A program made the position numbers and the translations under genes. Below are positions 20,201 to 30,293 of a stretch of DNA of 64,000 nucleotides, piece by piece (within the stretch, counting starts at the first letter, position 1; every line of letters begins with the position of its first letter). The stretch comes from Muribaculaceae bacterium (lineage in GTDB: Bacteria; Bacteroidota; Bacteroidia; Bacteroidales; Muribaculaceae): assembly GCA_022509205.1 (NCBI GenBank), contig JAFLTR010000004.1, positions 25,049 to 89,048 on the forward strand. The letters run 5' to 3'. The notes beneath the pieces were generated by a model. That model was not told where the DNA came from and did not search any database. It was given only the letters and a program-made list of their open reading frames with translations.

Positions 20201-21254
20201 TATTATCGCTACTAATGCAGCAGAAGGTTGGCCAAGACCTATTTATTGGGTTACAACCGTAGGCGACGACTATCATCTGGGCCTGACTCCCTATCTACGA
20301 TCCACAGGTATGGCCCATCAGCTTGTGCCGACCATTCAGGATGGAATCCCGGCGAGAGCCGACCGGGCTTATGATGTCGTGACCAAGAAATACCGCTGGG
20401 GAGGAGTCGACTTTGAAGATGGCAATCCACCCTATTTCGACGAAACTGCACGCAGAATGTTGCTCACCACACGCTCCTCAATGTTGGATGTAGTGGCGGA
20501 ATTAATATATGAGGGCGACAGAAGTTCAGATTCCACAGAGCGTCACGAATATTATGAGAAGGCTCTTGAAGTGGCCAATCTTATTGATTCCAAACTTGAT
20601 GAACGCACAGCTCCTTATGGACTAAGCATCGCAAGTACGCTGGGCGATCAGTATTGTGAACTGGGAATGCCGGAACGGCTCGACGACAAGAAACTCACTG
20701 AAAAGGGTCTTGAGATTCTATGGAAAATGCTTGAAAGATACGCACCCTATCTGGCCTACAACAGGATGGTGGCATTAAATTTCGGCAACCCTGCCCTTAC
20801 TCCTGAAACACGTCTTATCCCTTATCAATACTATCACTTCGTTGAGATGTATGTGAGATATGGAGGCAACAGGGAGAAGGTGGAGAAACTCGTAAACAAA
20901 TACGGGCTGACACTTGACGAATTGCAGGACAATTATAATATGTTGTATGGCAGGGGTTATTCATCTCCTGCCGTGGCAGAAGGGCCCGATATCCAGACAT
21001 TAAAGAGCTATGCTGAAGAAATAGCCAAATATTGTGAGATTGCGAATGAGCTCTCTAAATTATCGCCGTCGGAATATGCAGCCCGCAGCGAGGATGAGAG
21101 GCTTGTTGATTCCATGCTGTATGTGGCTATTGAATATTACCGCACTCTGGATCCGGACCTCAATTATCTGCAGGGTTATGAGAATTTTGATAAACTCGAT
21201 ATGGCCCGCACGAAAAGATTGAGTGATGAATACGACCGCAACCATCCGCAATAA
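17214..21254 (+). CDS. DUF2723-family multi-TM protein (PMT-like glycosyltransferase fold)
   Basis: N-terminal [18 protein letters not shown] and [72 protein letters not shown]. Confidence 0.88.
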   Translation: [1346 protein letters not shown]

Positions 21255-21302
21255 ACGGAGCGAGGTCATTTTCCACTACTTTACTTTTATTAACAAGCGG
21301 CT

Positions 21303-21917
21303 ATGTTTATTGAACGCCCGCCACAAATTTTCCGCCGGCTCTTCCCGGGAGTGTTGTTCCGGAAGGAGTCGGATGAAAACCCGGGGGTAGTGTATCTCAC
21401 TTTCGATGACGGCCCCATTCCGGAAGTAACTCCCTGGGTGTTAGACACGCTCGACCGATTTGGAGTGAAAGCCACATTTTTCATGGTGGGCCAGAACATC
21501 GAGCGGAATCCCCTCCTTTTTGAGGAAGTAAAGAGAAGGGGCCATAAGGTGGCAAATCATTCTTTACATCATATCCGAGGCTTCAACATAAAGGCTGATG
21601 ATTATTTGAAGGATGTAGATGCGTGTGAGAAATACACGCAAAGCGGTATCTACCGTCCTCCTCACGGAATTCTGACCCCCTCCCAACGTAAAGCCTTGCA
21701 GGAGAAGTATGAATTGGTAATGTTCGACTTGGTGACTCGCGACTACAGCAAACGGGTCTCTGCAAAAGATGTGTTCAAGAATATCAGAAGATATGCCCGC
21801 AATGGCTCAATCATCGTATTTCATGACTCCTTGAAAAGCTTTGAAAAATTGAAGACGGCTCTCCCCGATTCCCTCTCCTTTCTCCTTTCCGAGGGTTTCC
21901 GCTTTGCCCTTCTTTAG
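21303..21917 (+). CDS. Polysaccharide deacetylase family protein (NodB domain)
   Basis: TFDDGP, NHSLHH, RPPHG motifs. Confidence 0.9.
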   Translation: MFIERPPQIFRRLFPGVLFRKESDENPGVVYLTFDDGPIPEVTPWVLDTLDRFGVKATFFMVGQNIERNPLLFEEVKRRGHKVANHSLHHIRGFNIKADDYLKDVDACEKYTQSGIYRPPHGILTPSQRKALQEKYELVMFDLVTRDYSKRVSAKDVFKNIRRYARNGSIIVFHDSLKSFEKLKTALPDSLSFLLSEGFRFALL

Positions 21918-21938
21918 CCTGGAAAGCTTTTATAAAAA

Positions 21939-21989
21939 TTTCGGTTTACGTTACCGGGCTATAACAGACCGGACAAACATAAACCGAAA
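21939..21989 (-). terminator. Terminator of the fructan SusCD-GH32 operon
   Basis: 10-bp perfect arms TTTCGGTTTA / TAAACCGAAA with inner CCGG pairing; on minus strand followed immediately by TTTTT. Confidence 0.65.
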
Positions 21990-22030
21990 AAATATATACA
22001 GATTTACAGATAAGATTCCTAAGCAGGATA

Positions 22031-23554
22031 TTACCAAACCGATTTTAGAGGATAGAAAGTCACGTCTTCAACACCCGAGATACGATCATAAGGCACAGTC
22101 GGGAATACCAGGCTTGTGATGGCCACCAGACCGTCGGAGCTCAGGATTTCTACAGAGGAGTCATCCGTGTAGATGTGAAGCTCAAGTTCGTCGGCCTTGG
22201 TATCATAAAGGGCACTCATGCTCGGAATGCTGAATAGGCCATGGAAACCAACGTTACCGGAAGCTGAATTCCGGCCAAGAATCACCTTCCCGGCTGCCGG
22301 GTTGACATTAACTGTCACGCACTCTCCCATTTCATTACCTATTGTGAAAGTCTGATTCTCTGAAGGATCAAGTTTTACTATCATTTCATAAGCATCCCCT
22401 CCGGCACACACGCCATCAGTGGCTGCCGTCAATTCACCGGCAATGCTCTCAATCTCATCTACCACTTTGGAGGTTACAACGGGCGCTCCGTTTAGCTCCG
22501 TTAGTTGAAGTTCACGAGGCAGAGTCATTGCAGATCTCCATGGATTACAAGGCACTGCACCAGCATAATTCCAATTGTTCATCCAGCCAATGTATATGCT
22601 ACGACCCTCATAAGCGTTGCTCCAGGTTACACCTGCATAATTGTCGGCGCCTCCGTCAAGCCATAAAGGATAATCAAGAGGTTGAGCCGTGAATTTTGTG
22701 CCATCGAAGTCACCTACGAAATACATTGTGCCGGAACCGCCAACAGGACCACCGGGATTCGTGCTGACAATCAAGACATATTTTTCTCCATCTTTATAAG
22801 GGAGCTTGATAAGGTCCGGACATTCCCATTGACCGATATTGCAGCGGTTGTTGTCAATACGGAATTCCGAAAGTTTTTTCCAGGTTTTCAAATTGTCAGA
22901 GCCCCAGAAATCTATTGAAAAATCGAAACCTTTAGCTAAGGCCATAATGTATTTTCCTGATTCCTGATGATAGAACACCTTGGGATCGCGGAAATCCGGC
23001 ATATCGGTATTAGGGATTATAGGATTCCCCTCAAACTGAGTGTAAGTCAGACCACCGTCGGTGCTGTATGCAAGGCATTGTTGCTGATGTTCGCCCGAAG
23101 CTGTGTAGAAAGCCAGAATGGCGCCGGCTCCAAAACCGGCCACATTATCCTTATCCTGAATTGCACTTCCGGAGAAAATGTCGCCATACTGATTGGGTGT
23201 CATAGCCACCGGCTGTTCCTGCCAATGAAAAAGATCAGTTGACGTGGCGTGGCCCCAGCTCATGTTACCCCAATCATTACCCATTGGGTTATACTGATAA
23301 TAAAGATGCCACACACCATCTGCAAACACCATTCCGTTGGGATCGTTGATCCAGTTTGCTGCCGGAGTGAAATGCACCTGCGGACGATATTGCTCATCAC
23401 GTGAGGATGCTGCTACGTCACCTCCCTCTCCCTCTCCTCCGTTATTGTCTTCGATCGGAGACGGCATAGGTATGATATCAGAGAACTTATCATCGTTACA
23501 AGCCATCATACCCGCAAGGGTCATAGAGACTGCAATGTATTTTATAAGTTTCAT
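22031..23554 (-). CDS. Glycoside hydrolase family 32 surface lipoprotein (levanase/inulinase-like)
   Basis: Lipobox GMMAC followed by acidic NDDK; WINDPNG, FRDPKVF, WECPDL motifs. Confidence 0.9.
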   Translation of the reverse strand: MKLIKYIAVSMTLAGMMACNDDKFSDIIPMPSPIEDNNGGEGEGGDVAASSRDEQYRPQVHFTPAANWINDPNGMVFADGVWHLYYQYNPMGNDWGNMSWGHATSTDLFHWQEQPVAMTPNQYGDIFSGSAIQDKDNVAGFGAGAILAFYTASGEHQQQCLAYSTDGGLTYTQFEGNPIIPNTDMPDFRDPKVFYHQESGKYIMALAKGFDFSIDFWGSDNLKTWKKLSEFRIDNNRCNIGQWECPDLIKLPYKDGEKYVLIVSTNPGGPVGGSGTMYFVGDFDGTKFTAQPLDYPLWLDGGADNYAGVTWSNAYEGRSIYIGWMNNWNYAGAVPCNPWRSAMTLPRELQLTELNGAPVVTSKVVDEIESIAGELTAATDGVCAGGDAYEMIVKLDPSENQTFTIGNEMGECVTVNVNPAAGKVILGRNSASGNVGFHGLFSIPSMSALYDTKADELELHIYTDDSSVEILSSDGLVAITSLVFPTVPYDRISGVEDVTFYPLKSVW

Positions 23555-23581
23555 TATTTTTAGATTTTTGAAGGGTTAACA

Positions 23582-23607
23582 GTCCGGAGGGATGTGACCC
23601 TCCGGAC
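23582..23607 (-). other. Intercistronic hairpin between SusE-position gene and GH32 gene
   Basis: Perfect 10-bp stem GTCCGGAGGG / CCCTCCGGAC, 6-nt loop, no T-tract on minus strand. Confidence 0.8.
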
Positions 23608-23615
23608 CTGAAGAA

Positions 23616-25115
23616 TTATTTTGTTTTCAGATATTCCAAAGAATTCTTGGCAAGAGTGAGCACATTCCCCTGATACGGATTGTTCTTGGGATATGCTGAG
23701 ATGTCTTTTGATCCGTCGGCATTTTTGAGGGAGAATTCACACCCGCCGTTTCCGATACAAAGGATTGTGCCTTTAAATTCGGTATTACCCTGCTGAGCCT
23801 CCCATACATTTAGCTGAGATACCCAGTCGATCTGTGAGTCCCAAGTGCCCAAAGGAATTATTCCGTAAGTGTTAACTATTTCATTATAGCAAGCTTCTTC
23901 CTGATTACCAATTCCGGTGAGCACCGACGGAAGATTGAAGAAAAGGCAATTGTGGTCTTCTGTCCAACCGGGACCTTTGAACTTGATGAGTTTTGTTCTG
24001 TCGGTAGTCTCATAATCCAGGCCTTTGAAGATTGGATGGGATGAAGCATCTTTCTTGAACTTGCTGCCGGGATGGAGCTCCACAGCGAGTGCCCATGTGT
24101 CAGGGTTCCATCCTCCTGCTCCGGTATTGATATTCCTGTCGTTGGTCTTAAGAAGTTCCATTTCAATTCTTCCCAAAGTTCCTACATATACAGTGGCATG
24201 GCTCCACAAAAGTAGGTTTCCACCGTTGGTGTACCACTCTTTGATATACGGAGTGGCTGCTTCCACTACTTGAGGCATAGCGAAAACTTCAGCTTCACCC
24301 ACCTCTTCAAGGTCTCTTAACCAGAAGAGCACACGATACGGTTCAAGATCTGCTATAGATTTGATTTCTGAGAAAGGTATGAACTGGGCGGAGGGATATT
24401 CAGAAGTCAGCCATAACCAGGCACAAGCCTCATCGTCGTCACCGTTAGCCACGAGCTCTTCGGGAGTGTCATAGACACTAAGGAAACCTATGGCTGTCTT
24501 TCCGATCAGGAGTGAAGAAGTTGACGGCAGGGATAAACCTTCACTGTTTTGGGCCGTCAACGACACGTTCCACTCCTCACCATCAGTAACGTTTGGAATA
24601 AGATATTCAGTGGCAGACGCCGGTAGAGTTTCCGTAACCTTTCTATCTCCTGATGTTGCGGTGAGCAGGATATTGTCAGCATCCACCGGGGTATTCCAAG
24701 TCACCAAGGCATCGTAGGTTCCATCGGGATTCTCCACTTGAGACATACTCAAACCTGCAATCTGCGTTGCACCGGGACGAGTGTAATACTTCACTACACC
24801 TGTGGAGAAATTATGACCGTCTGTCACCTTAAATATGTAGGTATAGGGGATATTGGTATTGATATTCGTATGAGTGAAAGAATTCCCGTTGACCACTTCA
24901 TTCGATACAATGATATTTTCATTTCTGACCTGCACCTGCATATTATTTCCTATCTGAGGCCAGGACCACACATAGTTGTCGCCTATAAGTTCACCGGTGA
25001 TTCCGGAAGCATCGATCGGCGCCAAAATCGGATCAACGATCTCTATATCCTTGTTCTGACATGAAGCCATCATAAAAGAGGCCATGGCAAAAACAATATA
25101 TCTTGATATTTTCAT
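23616..25115 (-). CDS. SusE-position surface glycan-binding lipoprotein (DUF4960-like, BT1761-like)
   Basis: Lipobox MMASC, Ig-like repeats, C-terminal domain with YDTPEELVANGDDDEACAWLWL; located after SusD. Confidence 0.75.
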   Translation of the reverse strand: MKISRYIVFAMASFMMASCQNKDIEIVDPILAPIDASGITGELIGDNYVWSWPQIGNNMQVQVRNENIIVSNEVVNGNSFTHTNINTNIPYTYIFKVTDGHNFSTGVVKYYTRPGATQIAGLSMSQVENPDGTYDALVTWNTPVDADNILLTATSGDRKVTETLPASATEYLIPNVTDGEEWNVSLTAQNSEGLSLPSTSSLLIGKTAIGFLSVYDTPEELVANGDDDEACAWLWLTSEYPSAQFIPFSEIKSIADLEPYRVLFWLRDLEEVGEAEVFAMPQVVEAATPYIKEWYTNGGNLLLWSHATVYVGTLGRIEMELLKTNDRNINTGAGGWNPDTWALAVELHPGSKFKKDASSHPIFKGLDYETTDRTKLIKFKGPGWTEDHNCLFFNLPSVLTGIGNQEEACYNEIVNTYGIIPLGTWDSQIDWVSQLNVWEAQQGNTEFKGTILCIGNGGCEFSLKNADGSKDISAYPKNNPYQGNVLTLAKNSLEYLKTK

Positions 25116-25143
25116 CTTTCTGTGGTATTAATAGGTTGTAGAA

Positions 25144-26880
25144 TTAATTATAGCCTTGGTTCTGGGTATAGAGACCGGGCACATAATAGAGCTGGTTGTA
25201 AGGCACCGGATAGAATTCATTCTTTCCGGGAGTGAAACGGGCATCCTTGAGGTATTCCGCATAAGACTGGCCTTCGTACGACACTGTCTGTTCCTTTTCA
25301 AAATAGGCATTAAGAGTCTCCGAAGCTATACCCCATCTTTTCAGAGAGAAGAAACGGTCGTTTTCCATAGCCATTTCAAGCCTTCTTTCCCATTGCACAC
25401 ACTGACGAGCGATCTCTTTTGATGAGAAATAACCGGAAGGATATGTGGAAATCTGGCAATAGTCGGCTGCATAAGCAATATGTTTTGCTACAGAATTTTC
25501 AGCTCTTTTCCTGATATCGTTGATAATATTTTGAGCTTCAGCAAGCTGACCTAATTCAACGAGTGCCTCTGCACGCATCAGCATAACGTCGGTGTAGCGG
25601 AACACGTAGTCGTTCATGGCAAAAGCTTGCCAACTACCATCGTAAGTTTCACCTTTTGAACATTGGGGCACATCCTTAAGGGAGGTATAGTAGCCATAAG
25701 TGTTTGGAGTTCTTGAATTCTCTTTTGTCATAGTGAACTCAGCCTCATACTTATAAGGCCAGGAAGGCATGCCTACGGTGTGGAAAAGACGGGGATCGTA
25801 TTTTTGAGCGGAAGCCACACCTTGTACCGGATAAGAGATATTGTCATTGTAATGGTCAAACATCGGCAGGCCGTTTTCAGTCTTGAAGGCATTAACGAGG
25901 TTTTGTGATGGTTTGTGGAAATCCCATCCGCAGCTCCACATACCCCAGCAGCCATTCAACATATTGCTCCAGTTTGCACGTCCGAACTGTGTGTTGTCTT
26001 CGCTACGGTCGGAAGTCTGAACAGCAAAGACTGATTCCTTAGAGTTCTTGTATTCGGGCAAGAAGATATCTCCGTAATCTTCAAGGTAGCCATATTGTGA
26101 ATTCATTACCACTGCGGTGTAGTCAACCACCTTCTGCATATATGAGTTGTTTATATGGCCCACTCCGTTGGAGGCTTCATAACCGTCACCCCAAGCAAGA
26201 GTTAGATAGCATTTTGCCAGATAAGCAGCGGCTGCGATTTTGTTTGCACGACCTCCGCCGTCGATGCTTTCATTCTCAAGGCCGTCGTAAGCTATCTGGA
26301 AGTCATTGATTACTTTTGCAAAAAGCTCTTCATAGCTATAAAGGTCGTTTCTTGTCTCTTCTTCCAGGTGGTTTGCGAAGATCTCCTCATCTACCCATGG
26401 AATTTTGCGGAACATAGTGAGCAACTTATAGTAGAAATGTCCTCTGAGGAAGTGGACTTCTGCAACTCTTCTTGCAGCAGTTTCAGCACCCAGGACGCTT
26501 TCTCCGTATTGGTCAAGGGAAACGAGTGCCCGGTTGCAACGAGATATGGCACAATAGAGGCGATACCAAAGTTCGTCAAGTTCGCCGGGGGGAGAAGTAA
26601 GTGTCGACCAAATTTCCATCGGATGATAGCCCGTGTCGGTTGTTCCTGAACCACCTTTATAGCAGTCGTCGGAAGAGAAGTCGCCGTAAGGCATCAGATT
26701 GAACGGATAAGTATACCAGCAGTCGCCGAGCATAGCATAAGCAGCTGTGACCATCTCATTTGGCTGGGAATATACATAATCCCCGTCGATCACCCCGGTG
26801 GGAGTAACATCAATGAAATCGTTGCAGGAGGTGGCTGCAAGAGCAATCATTGAAATGCCTATTATATTTTTGAGTTTCAT
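25144..26880 (-). CDS. SusD/RagB family nutrient-binding lipoprotein
   Basis: ATSCNDFIDVTPTG N-terminus, TPR SusD fold features, C-terminal NEFYPVPYNQL. Confidence 0.93.
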   Translation of the reverse strand: MKLKNIIGISMIALAATSCNDFIDVTPTGVIDGDYVYSQPNEMVTAAYAMLGDCWYTYPFNLMPYGDFSSDDCYKGGSGTTDTGYHPMEIWSTLTSPPGELDELWYRLYCAISRCNRALVSLDQYGESVLGAETAARRVAEVHFLRGHFYYKLLTMFRKIPWVDEEIFANHLEEETRNDLYSYEELFAKVINDFQIAYDGLENESIDGGGRANKIAAAAYLAKCYLTLAWGDGYEASNGVGHINNSYMQKVVDYTAVVMNSQYGYLEDYGDIFLPEYKNSKESVFAVQTSDRSEDNTQFGRANWSNMLNGCWGMWSCGWDFHKPSQNLVNAFKTENGLPMFDHYNDNISYPVQGVASAQKYDPRLFHTVGMPSWPYKYEAEFTMTKENSRTPNTYGYYTSLKDVPQCSKGETYDGSWQAFAMNDYVFRYTDVMLMRAEALVELGQLAEAQNIINDIRKRAENSVAKHIAYAADYCQISTYPSGYFSSKEIARQCVQWERRLEMAMENDRFFSLKRWGIASETLNAYFEKEQTVSYEGQSYAEYLKDARFTPGKNEFYPVPYNQLYYVPGLYTQNQGYN

Positions 26881-26913
26881 TTTTCTGTGATTTAAGATTA
26901 TTAGCTGAAATTA

Positions 26914-29900
26914 TCAGAATCCGAATTGAAGACCGAATGTCACTGAAGTTGAGAGAGGATAAGCCCAATTGGGATTCTCAGGATCAGAACAAGTCAGGTT
27001 TTTACTCTTTATTGTGCAGATATTGTTACCTGATACATAGAATCTCACATTAGAGATACCCGTGTGTTTCAAGATTTTCTCGGGGAGGTTGTAACCGAGC
27101 TGAAGGGTACGCAATTTAGCGTAGGAACCGTTTTCCACATAGTATGTAGAGGCCCTGCCTTCATCTGCTGTATTGTTAGTGGTCAAAGCCGGTATTGTTG
27201 AATTTCTGTTATCCTGAGTCCAGGCGTTGAGCATACGGTCGCCCTTATTGGAACCTGCATCAGTGATGCTCCAGAAGTCAGTCTGGAATTTCTGGTTGTT
27301 ATAGACATCCTGTCCGAAGACTCCCTGCCAGAACATCTGGAAATCGAAATTATTCCACGACAGATTAACTGTAAGACCCATGCTGAAATCGGGTACCGGG
27401 TTGAAAATCCATGTTTGGTCGTCGGCATTGATAACTCCGTCGCCGTTAAGGTCGGCATATTTAAGACCTCCGACACGCGCATTGTCCTGACCGGAAGCAA
27501 GCACCTCCTCTTTAGTCTGATAAAGCCCTTCGACAACATAACCTACGATAGATCCGTAAGGTCTGCGGGCCTCAACGAGGTTCTGACTGGTGGTGTGAAC
27601 ATAGGAACCGGTTGTGGAAGAGGGTAGATAAGTCACTCTGTTGCGGTAGAAGTCTCCGTTAAGAGATACACTATATGAAAGCCCGCATGAGTTTACATAA
27701 TCTTTCCAGCTTGCAAGGAATTCCATACCCCAGTTTCTCAAAGAAGGTCCGTTAGCCCAGGCAGCACCGCCTTCACCCATTGATGCAAGGTAAGCCGGAT
27801 TGATAAGCATGTCTTTCACATCCTTTATATATGCATCGATAGAACCTGTGAGCCTGTTGTTGAGGAATCCAAAGTCGATACCGGCATTATACTGAATGGT
27901 AGTTTCCCATTTGAGGTTGGGGTTTTCTGACTGAATTGCACGATATCCTGACGGAAAAATGCCCGATTGCTGAAGCCAGATGTCATAAGCTGTGGAAGTG
28001 ACACGGTCGCTACCATAATCAGCCACATACAATGACTGGTAAGCATTGTTGGCGATAGCCTGGTTACCTGTCTTACCCCAAGAAAGACGCACTTTGAGAT
28101 CGTTGAGCCATGGCTTTTGGATATTTTCGCTCAAGCGGTAGCCTAATGTTGCAGAGGGGAATGTACCATATTTATAATTGCGGCCAAAACGTGAGGAACC
28201 ATCCCTACGGATCGTGAAAGATGCAAGTATGAGGTTTCTCCAGCTATAATCGATCTTTCCGAAGAATGAGAGGAGAGAATATTGCGATTGGTTACCTGTG
28301 AAATATTCAAGACCCGTTGATGCATCCGGCCACATATACTCGGGAGTCTCTACATCGAAATCAAGGTTGCGACCCTCAGTATTGGTGGCAGTCTGACGAA
28401 AACATTCAATACCGGCCAATACGTGGAACTGATTTTGCTCCTTTATATTGAAATCGTAGTTGATAGTGTTAGTCCAGGTCCATTTTGTGTCTCTCGACTG
28501 GCCGATAGCAGAAGCATTGTTGTCATTGTTGACGATGTCGCTATGGAAAGTATATGTGTAGGCATGTATGAAACCTGATTCATAATCAAGACCGAAGTTA
28601 GAGCGGAAAGTGAAACCTTTGAAAGGTTTGATGTCGATATAACCGTTTCCGAAAATTCTCCAGATTTTAAGACGGTTGTCTTTATTGAAAGCTATTTCCC
28701 TCATAGGGTTCTGACGGTCGCTCATACCTCCGACGGGACCACCGTAGGTGACTCCGTCTTCCTCAAATACAGGCACGGTCGGAGCCATCTTCAAAGCGTT
28801 CTCCATTGGAGCACAGTCAACTTGGTCGGAATAAGTGATTGTGGCATTTTCTCCGATAGTGAGCCATTTGACTATATCGTAGGAATTGTTCATACGCACT
28901 GCAAGACTTTGGAAATCGGTATCCTTAATGATACCTGCATTTCTCTTATAGCCAACAGAGAAAAGAGAGCGACTGTTTTCATCAGCCCTTGAGAGTGTGA
29001 GGTCATAATTCTGCAGGAAACCTGTGCGTGTGATTTCATCGAGCCAGTCAGTATTGCTGATTCTCATTGTTCTACGTGAATTGATGTAACCATCATAAAG
29101 ACCGTTGACCATATAGTCTACGTATGCACCTGTGGCCGGATTATAGACTGAGATCGGGAGACCTACAGGAGCATTCAGATTGAGACCATAGTTTGCAGCA
29201 TAGGCCACCGGATCCATTCCGTCGTTTAGGGCAGCTTGAGCCATGGCTGTGGCATATCCGGGAGTGTCAAGAAGACTCATCTTCTGACTCTTGGTGTAGA
29301 ACTGGGCTGTCCAGCTTGCTGAGAAATCCACTTTAACCTTGCTGTCGCCACCCTTCTTTCCTTGTTTTGTAGTGATGATGATCACACCGTTGGCAGCACG
29401 GCTACCATATATAGAAGCTGAGGCAGCGTCTTTCAAGACCTGCATGCTCTCTATATCGTTCATATTAAGAGTGTTGAGGTTGGTTGTGGTCGGCACTCCG
29501 TCGATCACAAACAATGGACTTTGGTCAGCGTTGAAAGAACCGATACCACGGATTCTGACTGTACCGGCTGAAACCGGAGAACCACCATTGTTCGGGGTGA
29601 TGGTCATACCCGGCACTTTTCCCTGCAGAGCCTGCATGGGGTCGGTGGTGGACGCTGTCTCGAAATCCTTGGTGTTGACTACTGAAACTGAACCGGTCAA
29701 GTCGGCTTTTCTTTGTGTAGAGTAACCAACTACCACTACTTCATCCAAAACTTCCGAATTTTCTGAAAGACGCACATCCATCTGAGGAGATACAACTCCC
29801 TCAAAATCCTTGTAACCTATGTAAGAGATACGTACTTTAGAGCCTTGCGGCACTGTCAACTGGAAATTGCCATCAATATCAGTAGCGGTGCCTTTCTTTG

Positions 29901-30042
29901 TTTCTAAAGACAGGACAGTGGCTCCAATCAATGGCTCGTCGTCGGTTGCCGAAACAACCGTACCTGTCACAAGGATATCTTCGGCATAAGCCGACAACCC
30001 TGCCAACAGGAATAACATTAAACTAAAGATTGATTTTTTCAT
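26914..30042 (-). CDS. SusC/RagA family TonB-dependent outer-membrane transporter
   Basis: CarboxypepD_reg domain, plug motif VVVVGYSTQRKADLTGSVS, SIYGSRAANGVIIITTK, C-terminal TSVTFGLQFGF. Confidence 0.95.
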   Translation of the reverse strand: MKKSIFSLMLFLLAGLSAYAEDILVTGTVVSATDDEPLIGATVLSLETKKGTATDIDGNFQLTVPQGSKVRISYIGYKDFEGVVSPQMDVRLSENSEVLDEVVVVGYSTQRKADLTGSVSVVNTKDFETASTTDPMQALQGKVPGMTITPNNGGSPVSAGTVRIRGIGSFNADQSPLFVIDGVPTTTNLNTLNMNDIESMQVLKDAASASIYGSRAANGVIIITTKQGKKGGDSKVKVDFSASWTAQFYTKSQKMSLLDTPGYATAMAQAALNDGMDPVAYAANYGLNLNAPVGLPISVYNPATGAYVDYMVNGLYDGYINSRRTMRISNTDWLDEITRTGFLQNYDLTLSRADENSRSLFSVGYKRNAGIIKDTDFQSLAVRMNNSYDIVKWLTIGENATITYSDQVDCAPMENALKMAPTVPVFEEDGVTYGGPVGGMSDRQNPMREIAFNKDNRLKIWRIFGNGYIDIKPFKGFTFRSNFGLDYESGFIHAYTYTFHSDIVNNDNNASAIGQSRDTKWTWTNTINYDFNIKEQNQFHVLAGIECFRQTATNTEGRNLDFDVETPEYMWPDASTGLEYFTGNQSQYSLLSFFGKIDYSWRNLILASFTIRRDGSSRFGRNYKYGTFPSATLGYRLSENIQKPWLNDLKVRLSWGKTGNQAIANNAYQSLYVADYGSDRVTSTAYDIWLQQSGIFPSGYRAIQSENPNLKWETTIQYNAGIDFGFLNNRLTGSIDAYIKDVKDMLINPAYLASMGEGGAAWANGPSLRNWGMEFLASWKDYVNSCGLSYSVSLNGDFYRNRVTYLPSSTTGSYVHTTSQNLVEARRPYGSIVGYVVEGLYQTKEEVLASGQDNARVGGLKYADLNGDGVINADDQTWIFNPVPDFSMGLTVNLSWNNFDFQMFWQGVFGQDVYNNQKFQTDFWSITDAGSNKGDRMLNAWTQDNRNSTIPALTTNNTADEGRASTYYVENGSYAKLRTLQLGYNLPEKILKHTGISNVRFYVSGNNICTIKSKNLTCSDPENPNWAYPLSTSVTFGLQFGF

Positions 30043-30072
30043 GTGTATTTAGTGTTGAAAATTTTTATGGCA

Positions 30073-30080
30073 CAAAATTA
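30073..30080 (-). promoter_or_regulatory. Putative -7 element for susC-like gene
   Basis: TAATTTTG on minus strand, 30 nt before the start codon. Confidence 0.45.
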
Positions 30081-30220
30081 TAAAGAGCCTTATTATTAGG
30101 ACTATAACAAATGTGGATTAGAATATAAAAAATGCGTGATGCAACAATTCTTACATAAATCGCAACCATTTTAATAATGCGCCATTTTCATATCATTTCT
30201 TTTTATGAGATTATTCAAAA

Positions 30221-30258
30221 TTTAATCGGTACAGTCGTCAACGGCTTTACCGATTAAA
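30221..30258 (-). terminator. Hairpin/terminator downstream of the ATP-grasp gene
   Basis: TTTAATCGGTA / TACCGATTAAA perfect 11-bp arms plus inner AGTCG-TCAA-CGGCT stem; minus strand continues TTTTG. Confidence 0.65.
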
Positions 30259-30293
30259 CTATAATCGCCTGTGTTTTGGTTGAAGTCGGGAAC

